Shown one piece after another: positions 11,510 through 20,902 of a stretch of 64,000 nucleotides of DNA. This DNA comes from Cherax quadricarinatus. Taxonomy: Eukaryota > Arthropoda > Malacostraca > Decapoda > Parastacidae. Positions within the stretch are counted from its first letter, which is position 1. Each line of letters opens with the position of its first letter. The stretch is taken from assembly GCF_038502225.1 (NCBI RefSeq), contig NC_091300.1, positions 45,732,080 to 45,796,079 of the forward strand. The letters are read 5' to 3'. Made by a program: the position numbers and the translations under genes. A model generated the notes under the pieces. It saw only the letters and a list, made by a program, of their open reading frames with translations, was not told the origin of the DNA and made no database searches.

Positions 11510-13846
11510 GAGGCAGGAGGAAAGAGGAGTGATTGGTGGAATGATGAAGTAAAGGGTGTGATAAAAGAGAAAAAGGTAGCTTACGAGAGGTTTTTACAAA
11601 GCAGAAGTGTTATAAGACGAGCAGAGTATATGGAGAGTAAAAGAAAGGTGAGGAGAGTGGTGAGAGAGTGCAAAAGGAGAGCAGATGAAAGAGTGGGAGA
11701 GGCACTGTCAAGAAATTTTAATGAAAATAAGAAAAAATTTTGGAGTGAGTTAAACAAGTTAAGAAAGCCTAGGGAAAGTATGGATTTGTCCGTTAAAAAC
11801 AGAGTAGGGGAGTTAGTAGATGGGGAGAGGGAGGTATTAGGTAGATGGCGAGAATATTTTGAGGAACTTTTAAATGTTGAGGAAGAAAGGGAGGCGGTAA
11901 TTTCATGCACTGGCCAGGGAGGTATACCATCTTTTAGGAGTGAAGAAGAGCAGAATGTAAGTGTGGTGGAGGTACGTGAGGCATTACGTAGAATGAAAGG
12001 GGGTAAAGCAGCTGGAACTGATGGGATCATGACAGAAATGTTAAAAGCAGGGGGGGATATAGTGTTGGAGTGGTTGGAACTTTTGTTTAATAAATGTATG
12101 AAAGAGGGGAAGGTACCTAGGGATTGGCAGAGAGCATGTATAGTCCCTTTATATAAAGGGAAAGGGGACAAAAGAGATTGTAAAAATTATAGAGGAATAA
12201 GTTTACTGAGTATACCAGGAAAAGTATACGGTAGAGTTATAATTGAAAGAATTAGAGGTAAGACAGAATGTAGAATTGCGGATGAGCAAGGAGGCTTCAG
12301 AGTGGGTAGGGGATGTGTAGATCAAGTGTTTACATTGAAGCATATATGTGAACAGTATTTAGATAAAGGTAGGGAAGTTTTTATTGCATTTATGGATTTA
12401 CAAAAGGCATATGATAGAGTGGATAGAGGAGCAATGTGGCAGATGTTGCAAGTTTATGGAATAGGTGGAAAGTTACTAAATGCTGTAAAGAGCTTTTATA
12501 AGGATAGTGAGGCTCAGGTTAGGGTGTGTAGAAGAGAGGGAGAATATTTCCCGGTAAAAGTAGGTCTTAGACAGGGATGTGTAATGTCACCATGGTTGTT
12601 TAATATATTTATAGATGGGGTTGTAAAAGAAGTAAATGCTAGGGTGTTCGGGAGAGGGGTGGGATTAAATTATGGGGAATCAAATTCAAAATGGGAATTG
12701 ACACAGTTACTTTTTGCTGATGATACTGTGCTTATGGGAGATTCTAAAGAAAAATTGCAAAGGTTAGTGGATGAGTTTGAGAATGTGTGTAAAGGTAGAA
12801 AGTTGAAAGTGAACATAGAAAAGAGTAAGGTGATGAGGGTATCAAATGATTTAGATAAAGAAAAATTGGATATCAAATTGGGGAGGAGAAGTATGGAAGA
12901 AGTGAATGTTTTCAGATACTTGGGAGTTGACGTGTCTGCGGATGGATTTATGAAGGATGAGGTTAATCATAGAATTGATGAGGGAAAAAAGGTGAGTGGT
13001 GCGTTGAGGTATATGTGGAGTCAAAAAACGTTATCTATGGAGGCAAAGAAGGGAATGTATGAAAGTATAGTAGTACCAACACTCTTATATGGATGTGAAG
13101 CTTGGGTGGTAAATGCAGCAGCGAGGAGACGGTTGGAGGCAGTGGAGATGTCCTGTCTAAGGGCAATGTGTGGTGTAAATATTATGCAGAAAATTCGGAG
13201 TGTGGAAATTAGGAGAAGGTGTGGAGTTAATAAAAGCATTAGTCAGAGGGCAGAAGAGGGGTTGTTGAGGTGGTTTGGTCATTTAGAGAGAATGGATCAA
13301 AGTAGAATGACATGGAAAGCATATAAATCTATAGGGGAAGGAAAGAGGGGTAGGGGTCGTCCTCGAAAGGGTTGGAAAGAGGGGGTAAAGGAGGTTTTGT
13401 GGGCGAGGGGCTTGGACTTCCAGCAAGCGTGCATGAGCGTGTTAGATAGGAGTGAATGGAGACGAATGATACTTGGGACCTGACGATCTGTTGGAGTGTG
13501 AGCAGGGTAATATTTAGTGAAGGGATTCAGGGAAACCGGTTATTTTCATATAGTCGGACCTGAGTCCTGGAAATGGGAAGTACATGTACAATGCCTGCAC
13601 TTTAAAGGAGGGGTTTGGGATAATGGAAGTTTGGAGGGATATGTTGTGTATCTTTATACGTATATGCTTCTAAACTGTTGTATTCTGAGCACCTCTGCAA
13701 AAGCAGTGATAATGTGTGAGTGTGGTGAAAGTGTTGAATGATGATGAAAGTATTTTCTTTTTGGGGATTTTCTTTCTTTTTTGGGTCACCCTGCCTCGGT
13801 GGGAGACGACCAACTTGATGAAAAAAAAAAAAAAAAAAAAAAAAAA
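11510..13846 (+). mobile_element. L-B (RTE-like) LINE inserted in X1, 5'-truncated, poly(A)-tailed
   Basis: The LINE begins abruptly after AGGAGGCAGG-type sequence with GCAGGAGGAAAGAGGAGTGA (equivalent to about 49118 in the full-length copy). It runs through RT, the 3' UTR (GGGTCACCCTGCCTCGGTGG) and a ~28-A tail (13819-13846). The endonuclease is absent. X1 sequence resumes immediately after the tail. Confidence 0.88.
11513..13483 (+). CDS. L-B LINE reverse transcriptase ORF (lacks endonuclease, RT intact)
   Basis: An uninterrupted frame (open from 11420, where ~30 codons come from X1) encodes the RT half of a non-LTR retrotransposon. Visible blocks are the basic linker KKFWSELNKLRKPRE, GKAAGTDGI, RGISLLSIPGKVYGRVI, DEQGGFRVGRGCVDQVF, AFMDLQKAYDRVDR, VGLRQGCVMSPWLFNIFIDG and the catalytic LLFADDTVLMGDS. 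The C-terminal block is CLRAMCGVNIM, LLRWFGHLERM and GRGRPRKGW, typical of RTE-like elements. It ends ...MILGT. Compared with the full-length copy at 48164-51064 it keeps the FADD aspartates but has no AP endonuclease, so it could not retrotranspose alone in the usual way. Confidence 0.85.
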   Translation, partial: AGGKRSDWWNDEVKGVIKEKKVAYERFLQSRSVIRRAEYMESKRKVRRVVRECKRRADERVGEALSRNFNENKKKFWSELNKLRKPRESMDLSVKNRVGELVDGEREVLGRWREYFEELLNVEEEREAVISCTGQGGIPSFRSEEEQNVSVVEVREALRRMKGGKAAGTDGIMTEMLKAGGDIVLEWLELLFNKCMKEGKVPRDWQRACIVPLYKGKGDKRDCKNYRGISLLSIPGKVYGRVIIERIRGKTECRIADEQGGFRVGRGCVDQVFTLKHICEQYLDKGREVFIAFMDLQKAYDRVDRGAMWQMLQVYGIGGKLLNAVKSFYKDSEAQVRVCRREGEYFPVKVGLRQGCVMSPWLFNIFIDGVVKEVNARVFGRGVGLNYGESNSKWELTQLLFADDTVLMGDSKEKLQRLVDEFENVCKGRKLKVNIEKSKVMRVSNDLDKEKLDIKLGRRSMEEVNVFRYLGVDVSADGFMKDEVNHRIDEGKKVSGALRYMWSQKTLSMEAKKGMYESIVVPTLLYGCEAWVVNAAARRRLEAVEMSCLRAMCGVNIMQKIRSVEIRRRCGVNKSISQRAEEGLLRWFGHLERMDQSRMTWKAYKSIGEGKRGRGRPRKGWKEGVKEVLWARGLDFQQACMSVLDRSEWRRMILGT

Positions 13847-15019
13847 TTACTACTCATCTCACCCTATATTTTAAGGTAAGTAATGAGTGAACTGTATATA
13901 CATTTTATCGCTCTGGGATGCTTAAATATCATAGAATTGTATGTGTGGGTGGGGTGGCCTGGTATGGTAGCCTGGCTGACTACCATACATACCACACTTG
14001 ATTTCTTACAATAAATACTACTTGTCTCACCCTAGATTAAGACTATAAATATTTTAAGGTAAGTAATGAGTGCACTATGTGTGTATTGTACTTTTTTATT
14101 GTTTTTTGATGCCTGGTTCTATTGCTAACTTAATATATGTTAGTGTAAACTTGTTATCTAGTGTTTATATGCATTTGTAAGTGGAAAAAAAAGGTGTTCC
14201 ACTTTACGGCGGTAGCCTGGAACCTAACCAGCCGTATAAGTGGGGCCTTCCTGTATATGTGAATGACATGATGAAAGGGACAGACTCTGAAGTGTCCCTG
14301 TCCACAGATGATGTGAAGTTAATGAGGAGAATTAAATCAGATTAGGATCAGGCAGGACTACAAAGAGACCTGGACACGCTGAACATGTGGTCCAGCAACT
14401 GGCTTCTCGAATTCAACCCCGCCAAATGCAAAGTCATGAAGATTGGGGAAGGGTAAAGAAGACTGCAGACAGAGTATAGGCTAGGTGGACAAAGACTGCA
14501 AACCTCACTCAAGGAGACCATAACACCGAGCACGTCTCCAGACACACACATCAATCAGATAACTGCTGCAGCATATGGGCGCCTGGCAAACCTGAGAATA
14601 GCGTTCTGATACCTTAGGAAGGAATCGTTCAAGACACTGTACACTGTACATCAGGCCCATACTAGAGTATGCAGCACCAGTCTGGAACTCACACCTGGCC
14701 AAGCACATCAAGAAATTAGAGAAAGTACAAAGATCACAATTGGAAGCTGAAGACTCAGACGAGTCACACGGATGTTAGGAAGTATTTCATCAGTCATAGA
14801 GCCATCAGGAAGTGGAATAGCCTAGCAAGTGATGTAGTGGAGGCAGGGACCATACATAGCTTTATGATGAGGTATGACAAAGCTCAGGGAGCAGAAAGGA
14901 CCTAGTGATCAGTGAAGAGGTGGGGCCAGGAGCTGAGTCTCAACCCCTGCAACCACAATTAGGTGGCTACAATTAGGTGAGTACGTATGCGCGCACGCAC
15001 ACACACACAAATATATATA

Positions 15020-15222
15020 CAGTGGACCCCCGCATAACGATCACCTCCCAATGCGACCAATTATGTAAGTGTATTTATGTAAGTGCGTTTGTACGTGTAT
15101 GTTTGGGGGTCTGAAATGGACTAATCTACTTCACAATATTCCTTATGGGAACAAATTCGGTCAGTACTGGCACCTGAACATACTTCTGGAATGAAAAAAT
15201 ATCGTTAACCGGGGGTCCACTG
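15020..15222. mobile_element. 203-bp pogo-type MITE
   Basis: It starts CAGTGGACCCCCGCATAACG and ends GTTAACCGGGGGTCCACTG, with imperfect inverted ends and TA on each side (15018-15019, 15223-15224). The interior includes GGGGGTCTGAAATGGAC and CTTATGGGAACAAATTC, shared with the MITE at 35915-36122. The ends resemble those of the Tigger element at 16926-19269 and the one at 63066, so a Tigger transposase is the likely mobiliser. Confidence 0.85.
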
Positions 15223-16925
15223 TACATGTATATGCACGGCAGCAGAGGAGAGAAGTTTGTACCCAAGGGCAACAGAAATAATGAGAATGCCAGAACAAGC
15301 CCTTGGTTCATCCAGAGGTGCAGAGAGGCCAAAACTAAATGTGGTAGAGAATGAAAGAAGTATAGGAAGCAAAGGACCCAGGAGAATAAGGAGAGAAGTC
15401 AAAGAGCCAAAAATGAATATGCTCAGGTAAGGAAGGAGGCCCAACGACAATATGAAAATGACACAGTAGCGTAAGTCAAGTCCGACCCAAAAGCTGTTGT
15501 ACAGTCACATTTGGAGAAAAACAGTCAAGGACCAGGTAATCAGGCTGAGGAAAAGAGAAGGTGAGATCACAAGAAATGACCAAGAGTATGTGAGGAGCTC
15601 AACAAGAGATTGTAAGAAGTTCAACATGAGACTTAAAGAAGTATTCACAGTGGAGATAGAAAGGATTCCTGAAACACGGAGGGGTGGGGTACACCACCAA
15701 GTGCTAGACACAATACATACAACTGAGGAAAAGATGAAGAGGCTGCTAAGAGAATTAGATACCTCAAAGCCAATGGGGCCAGATAACATCTCTCTGTGGG
15801 TCCTGAGAGAGGGAGCAGAAGGAGTCTGTGTACCACTAACAACAATCTTCAAAACATCTATCGAAACAGGGCAGCTCCCTGAGGTATGGAAGAGAGCAAA
15901 TGTAGTCACAATTTTTAAAATAAGAGACAGACACACAGCACTAAACTACAGACCAGTATCACTGACATGCATAGTATGGAAAGTCATGGAGATTATCAGG
16001 AGAAGAATGGTGGAGCACCTAGAAAGCAATGAGCTTATCAATGACAACCAGCACGGATTCAGTAACAGGAAATCCTGTGTCACAAACCTACTTGAGTTCT
16101 ATGACAAGATCACAGCATTAACCCTTTCAGGGTTTCGGCCGTACTAGTACGGCTTACGCACCAGGGTTTTTGACGTACTAGTACGCCTAAATTATAGCAC
16201 CCTCAAATCTAGTGAGAGAAAGCTGGTAGGCCTACATATGAAAGAATGGGTCTATGTGGTCAGTGTGCGCAGTATAAAAAAAATCCTGCAGCACACAGTG
16301 CGTAATGAGAAAAAAAAACTTTGACCGTGTTTTTGGATTAAAACAGCGGCTTTGCACTGTATTTTCGTATGGTATTTATTGTTGTATTCTAGTTTTCCTG
16401 ATCTCGTTTTATAGAATGGAAGACATATTACAGAAATTCAGATGATTTTGACTGGTTTTACAATGAAAAGTACCTTGAAATTGAGCTCAAAGTAGCAGAA
16501 ATGTTCGATTTTTACCAAAGATCAAAAGTACATAAATCATGCTATGCATCCAATACACGTCAACTGGTGAGTCTAATATTCTTTCACAAGTGCGCTGATA
16601 TTATTTATACCATTTCTACACTAATGCAGTAGTCTGCAAAACAGTAAATCTTCTATTTTTTTGTGAGAATAAAAATTCAAAGTGGAATGCAAAAGAATGT
16701 AAGAGGGGTGTGGGGACGTGATTAATGAACAGAGGAAATGTTATTTTAGTGCCAGGAATGTCTTTCTTGTTTATTCTGGACTCTATTCGGAAATTGGCAT
16801 CTTTTGAAATTTGTGTGAAATTGGCAAAATTGCTAAATTCTGACCACTGTACTGGATAGTTGAAATCGGTAAATGGGTGGTTTCTTGTACTCATTCGATA
16901 GAAAAAATGGAGTTCTAGCGAAATA

Positions 16926-19269
16926 CAGTGGACCCTCGACCAACGATGGCATCGATTAACGATAAATCTGACTAGCGATTCATTTAAACGCAAAAATTTT
17001 GCCTCGACTAACGCTTAAAAACCCGACCAGCGCTTTTCGTTCCGTACCATACGCGTCCACTTTGGCCTGAGCGCGCCTCACTTGTCCCTTTGGTGCCAGT
17101 GTTTACAAGCCAGCCAGCCACCGTGGTCGCTTCCAAACATACAACTAGAACATTTCATATTATCACAGCCTTTTTAGAAATTGCACCTGCAAAATAAGTC
17201 ACCATGGGCCCCAAGAAAGCTTCTAGTGCCAACCCTACAGCAAAAAGGGTGAGAATTACTATGGAGATGAAGAAAGAGATCATTGATAAATATGAAAGTG
17301 GAGTGCGTATCTCTGAGCTGGTCAGGTTGTATAATAAACCCCAATCAACCATCGCTACTATTGTGGGCAAGAAAACGGCAATCAAGGAAGCTGTTCTTGC
17401 CAAAGGTGCAACTATGTTTTCGAAACTGAGATCGCAAGTACTCGAAGATGTTGAGAGACTGTTATTGGTGTGGATAAACGAGAAACAGATAGCAGGAGAT
17501 AGCATCACTCAAGCGATCATATGTGAAAAGGCTAGGAAGTTGCATGACGATTTAATTAAAAAAATGCTAGCAACTAGTGATGTGAGTGAATTTAAGGCCA
17601 GCAAAGGTTGGTTTGAGAGATTTAAGAAGCGTAGTGGCATTCATAGTGTGATAAGGCATGGTGAGGCTGCCAGTTCGGACCACAAAGCGACTGAAAAATA
17701 TGCGCAGGACTTCAAGGAGTACATAGACAGTGAAGGACTGAAACCTGAACAAGTGTTTAATTGTGACGAAACAGGCCTGTTTTGGAAGAAAATGCCAAGC
17801 AGGATGTACATTACTCAGGAGGAAAAGGCACTCCCAGGACATAAGCCTATGAAAGACAGGCTTACTCTGTTGGTGTGTGCCAATGCTAGTGGTGATTGCA
17901 AAGTGAAGCCTTTATTGGTGTATCACTCTGAAACCCCCAGAGTGTTCAGGAAAAACAATGTCCTCAAGGCTAATTTGTGTGTGCTGTGGAGGGCAAACAG
18001 TAAGGCATGGGTCACTAGGGACTTTTTCTATGACTGGTTACACCATGCATTTGCCCCCGATGTGAAAAATTACCTAATTGAAAAGAAATTAGACCTTAAG
18101 TGCCTCCTGGTATTAGACAATGCTCCTGGTCATCCTTCAGACTTGGCAGAGCGACTTTCTAGGGACATGAGCTTCATTAAGGTCAAGTTTTTGCCTCCTA
18201 ATACCACTCCTCTCCTGCAGCCCATGGACCAGCAGGTTATTTCCAACTTCAAGAAACTGTACACAAAAGCTATGTTTGAAAGGTGCTTTGTAGTGACCTC
18301 AGAAACTCAACTGACTCTAAGAGAGTTTTGGAAAGATCATTTTACCATCCTCAATTGTGTAAACATTATAGGTAAGGCTTGGGAGGAAGTGACTAAGAGA
18401 ACATTGAACTCTGCTTGGAAAAAACTGTGGCCAGAATGTGTAGACAAAAGGGATTTTGAAGGGTTTGAGGCTAACCCTGAGAATCCTATGCCAGTTGAGG
18501 AATCCATTGTGGCATTGGGGAAGTCCTTGGGGTTGGAGGTTAGTGGGGAGGATGTGGAAGAGTTGGTGGTGGAGGACAGTGAAGAACTAACCACTGATGA
18601 GCTGCTAGATCATCTTGAACAGCAAGAGGGCAGACCTGAGGAAACTGCTTCGGAGGAGGGGAGAGAGAAATTGAAGAAGTTGCCTACTTCTAAGATTAAG
18701 GAAATCTGTGCAATGTGGCTTAAAGTGCAAAGCTTTATGGATGATAATCACCCTGACACAGCTACTGCAAGCCGTGTTGGCAACCTGTACACTGACAATG
18801 TTGTGAACCACTTTAGGGAAGTCATAAAGGAACGAGAGGTACAGGCCTCTATGGACAGATATGTTGTGCGACAGAAGTCCAGTGACTCTCAAGCTGGTCC
18901 TAGTGGCATTAAAAGAACAAGGGAAGTAACCCCAGAAAAAGACTTGCTGCCTCAAGTGCTAATGGAAGGGGATTCCCCTTTTAAACAGTAAGAAGATAAC
19001 GCTCTCCCCTCCTCCCATCCCATCAATCATCACCAGATCTTCAATAAAGGTAAGTGTCATGTAACTGTGCATGTAATCTTCAGTTTATGTGTATTAAAAT
19101 TAATATTTCATGTGGTAAAATTTTTTTTTTTTCAATACTTTTGGGTGTCTTGCACGGATTAATTTGATTTTCATTATTTCTTATGGGGAAAATTAACTTG
19201 ACTAACGATTATTTTGACTAACAATGAGCTCTCAGGAACGGATTAATATCGCTGGTTGAGGGTCCACTG
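16926..19269 (+). mobile_element. T1: complete Tigger (pogo) DNA transposon, 2,344 bp
   Basis: The ends CAGTGGACCCTCGACCAACG and GCTGGTTGAGGGTCCACTG form terminal inverted repeats, and TA is duplicated at 16924-16925 and 19270-19271. It contains one uninterrupted transposase ORF with short UTRs and an AATAAAG signal near 19042. It sits inside a type A MITE that sits inside an L-A LINE, so it is the youngest of the three. Confidence 0.93.
17204..18991 (+). CDS. Tigger/pogo transposase (CENP-B/jerky-like), uninterrupted, 595 aa
   Basis: It starts at ATG in a good context (CACCATGG) with MGPKKASSAN and ends EGDSPFKQ. An N-terminal psq/CENP-B helix-turn-helix occupies residues ~12-60 (MEMKKEIIDKYESGVRISEL, STIATIVGKK). 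A second CENP-B-type HTH follows at ~75-145 (LLLVWINEKQIAGDSITQ, KGWFERFKKRSGIHS). The DDE catalytic domain spans ~175-400, with FNCDETGLFWKKMP (D1), LLVLDNAPGHPSD (D2) and PNTTPLLQPMDQQVISNFKK (D3). The acidic tail contains EDVEELVVEDSEELT. Length is usual for Tigger transposases. It cuts and pastes DNA at TA targets. No stops or frameshifts, and the element ends are intact, so it may have been active recently. Confidence 0.93.
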   Translation: MGPKKASSANPTAKRVRITMEMKKEIIDKYESGVRISELVRLYNKPQSTIATIVGKKTAIKEAVLAKGATMFSKLRSQVLEDVERLLLVWINEKQIAGDSITQAIICEKARKLHDDLIKKMLATSDVSEFKASKGWFERFKKRSGIHSVIRHGEAASSDHKATEKYAQDFKEYIDSEGLKPEQVFNCDETGLFWKKMPSRMYITQEEKALPGHKPMKDRLTLLVCANASGDCKVKPLLVYHSETPRVFRKNNVLKANLCVLWRANSKAWVTRDFFYDWLHHAFAPDVKNYLIEKKLDLKCLLVLDNAPGHPSDLAERLSRDMSFIKVKFLPPNTTPLLQPMDQQVISNFKKLYTKAMFERCFVVTSETQLTLREFWKDHFTILNCVNIIGKAWEEVTKRTLNSAWKKLWPECVDKRDFEGFEANPENPMPVEESIVALGKSLGLEVSGEDVEELVVEDSEELTTDELLDHLEQQEGRPEETASEEGREKLKKLPTSKIKEICAMWLKVQSFMDDNHPDTATASRVGNLYTDNVVNHFREVIKEREVQASMDRYVVRQKSSDSQAGPSGIKRTREVTPEKDLLPQVLMEGDSPFKQ

Positions 19270-20654
19270 TAGTTATGATTTTTGTCGACTAGTACACTAA
19301 CTTCGCGAGAGCATAATTCTGTAAATTTTCCGTCAAATTTCATACTTTTGGTGTCATGATCAGGAAAAGATTCTCTATCTTTTCGTAAGAAATTTTTTTT
19401 TTTTTTTTTTTTGAAATTTGGGCAACCCTGAGAACAAGTCTTGGAGAGAGCCTGTCGACCCTGAAAGGGTTAAGATAAGAAAGATGGGTGGGTAGATTGC
19501 ATCTTCCTGGACTGTAAGAAGGCTTCTGACACAGTTCTACACAAGAGATTAGTGCAAAAGCTGGAGGATCAGGCAGGTATAACAGGGAAGGCACTGCAAT
19601 GGATCAGCGAATACCCAACAAGAAGGTAGCAGTGAGTCATGGTACGTGATGAGGTGTTGGAGTGGGTGCCTGTGACAAGCGAGGTGCCACAGGGGTCAGT
19701 CCTAGGGCTAGTACTGTTTCTGGTATATGTGAATGACATGTCAGAAGGAAAAGACTCAGAAGTGTCTCTGTTTGTAGACAATGTCAAGTTAATGAGGAGA
19801 ATTCAATCAGAGGAGGACCAGGCAGGACTACCAAGGGATTTGGACAGGCTACAGGCCTAGTCCAGCAAATGGCTTCTGGAGTTCAACTCTGCCAAGTGCA
19901 AAGTCATGAAGATCAGGGAAGGGCAAAGACCACAGACAGAATACATTCTAGGGGGCCAAAGACTGCAAACTTTACTCAAGGAAAATGATCTTGGGATGAG
20001 TATAAGACCAAACACATCTACTGAGGTGCACATCAACCAAATAACTGCTGTGGCATATGGGTAACTAGGAAACCTAAGAATAGCACTCCGACATCTTAGT
20101 AAGTTGTTGTTCAAGACTCTGTACACCGTGTACATCAAGTCCATATTGGAGTATGTGGCACCAGTTTGGAACCCACACCTGGCCAAGCATGTCAAGAAAT
20201 TAGAGAAAGTGCAAAGGTTTGCAACAAGACTAGTCCTGGAGTTAAGGGGCATGTCCTACAAGGAGAGGTTAAAGGAAATCGACCTGACGACATTAGTGGA
20301 CAGGAGGGATGGGGAGGGGACATGATGACAACATATAAAATACTGAGTAGAATTGACAGAGTGGACAGGGACAGGATGTTTCAGAGATGGGACATACCAA
20401 CAAGGGGTCATAATTGGAAGTTGAAAATTCAGATGAGCCACAGGGATGTTAGGAAGTATTTCTTCAGTTACAGAGTTGTTAGGAAGTGGAATAGTCTGGA
20501 AAGGGTGGTGGTGGAAGCAGGATCCATTAATAGCTTTAAGAAGAGGTATGATAAAGCTCATGGAGCAGGGAGGGAGTGACCTAGTAGCAATCAGTGAAGA
20601 GGTGGGGTCAGGAGCTTTGACTCGACCCCTGCAACCACAAATAGGTGAGTGTGT

Positions 20655-20655
<1 letters not shown>

Positions 20656-20731
<76 letters not shown>

Positions 20732-20736
20732 TACAT
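20656..20736. repeat. (CA)n microsatellite
   Basis: An uninterrupted CA array of about 70 bp at the 3' tail of the L-A LINE, with ACATACATACAT at its end. Confidence 0.97.
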
Positions 20737-20761
20737 TGAGCAAGATATATGTATGTAAGTT

Positions 20762-20902
20762 GTGAAAAAAAAACACCATAGTGAAAATAAGAAATAAAAC
20801 CTGAGCAGTTTCATGTGTTTACACACACATCTGAAGATATGTGTATAAGCACATGAAAGTGCTCTGGTTTTATTTCCTATTTTCACTGTGGTATTTTTTT
20901 CA
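20762..20902. repeat. Fold-back inverted repeat, arms about 68 bp
   Basis: The left arm (GTGAAAAAAAAACACCATAG ... CATGTGTTTACACACACATC) and right arm (GAAGATATGTGTATAAGCAC ... CACTGTGGTATTTTTTTCAT) are near-perfect reverse complements with almost no loop. No coding content; it could be a small palindromic MITE or a hairpin made by inverted duplication. Confidence 0.75.

Larger units (their letters stand above)
10115..14253 (+). mobile_element. X1: pogo/Tigger-type non-autonomous DNA transposon (TA duplication, CAG...CTG ends)
   Basis: It begins CAGCAGGGCCCCGCTTTACG and ends CGTATAAGTGGGGCC..CCTG, flanked by TA on both sides and splitting an L-A LINE. The same ends occur in X2 (40788-43003), at 36641 and at 54464. 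The interior is AT-rich and non-coding, with internal near-repeats (10440-10570 versus 10680-10800; 11370-11500 versus 13865-13990). No transposase of its own is visible; the only long ORF belongs to an inserted L-B LINE. The TA target and CAG ends indicate mobilisation by a Tc1/mariner-pogo transposase (inference). Confidence 0.8.
10031..14990 (+). pseudogene. L-A LINE fragment split by element X1
   Basis: The left part (10045-10114) encodes APVTSGEPQGSVLGPVLFLV. The right part (14254-14990) resumes with YVNDMMKGTDSEVSLSTDDV, then the thumb and tail blocks, ending AACCACAATTAGGTGGC and (CA)n. The two halves meet exactly at the TA dinucleotide flanking X1, which shows that X1 inserted into a pre-existing LINE. 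An internal deletion near 14735 joins EKVQR to the SQLEAEDSDES region. Confidence 0.8.
16118..19473 (+). mobile_element. TTAA MITE type A (piggyBac-like), carrying a Tigger
   Basis: TTAA at 16118-16121 and 19470-19473 bound an element with ends CCCTTTCAGGGT / ACCCTGAAAGGG. Two subterminal palindromes containing CGTACTAGTACG lie near the 5' end (16139-16185). The ~1.1-kb MITE body (to 16923 and from 19272) matches 27304-28379 and, reversed, 52582-53672. No coding capacity of its own. A complete Tigger is inserted at a TA in the middle. Confidence 0.9.
15225..20655 (+). pseudogene. L-A (CR1-like) LINE, linker to 3' tail, split by a piggyBac-type MITE
   Basis: The left part (15235-16117) has an RT N-terminal ORF at 15497-16117: EVFTVEIERIPETRRGG, GPDNISLWVLREGA, RPVSLTCIVWKVMEI and DNQHGFSNRKSCVTNLLEFY. 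The right part (19474-20655) continues directly (WVDCIFLDCKKASDTVLHKR, EVPQGSVLGLVLFLVYVNDM). The catalytic YADD is replaced by FVDN. The end block is FKKRYDKAHGAGRE, with tail AACCACAAATAGGTGAGTGT and (CA)n. The break falls exactly at TTAA, so the LINE predates the MITE. Several frame changes; dead. Confidence 0.85.

Noticed and set aside
11581..12171. 196-codon minus-strand frame opposite the L-B RT (also at 47022-47612 and 49186-49776)
   Set aside because: Antisense shadow of a purine-rich coding strand; it recurs wherever L-B occurs.
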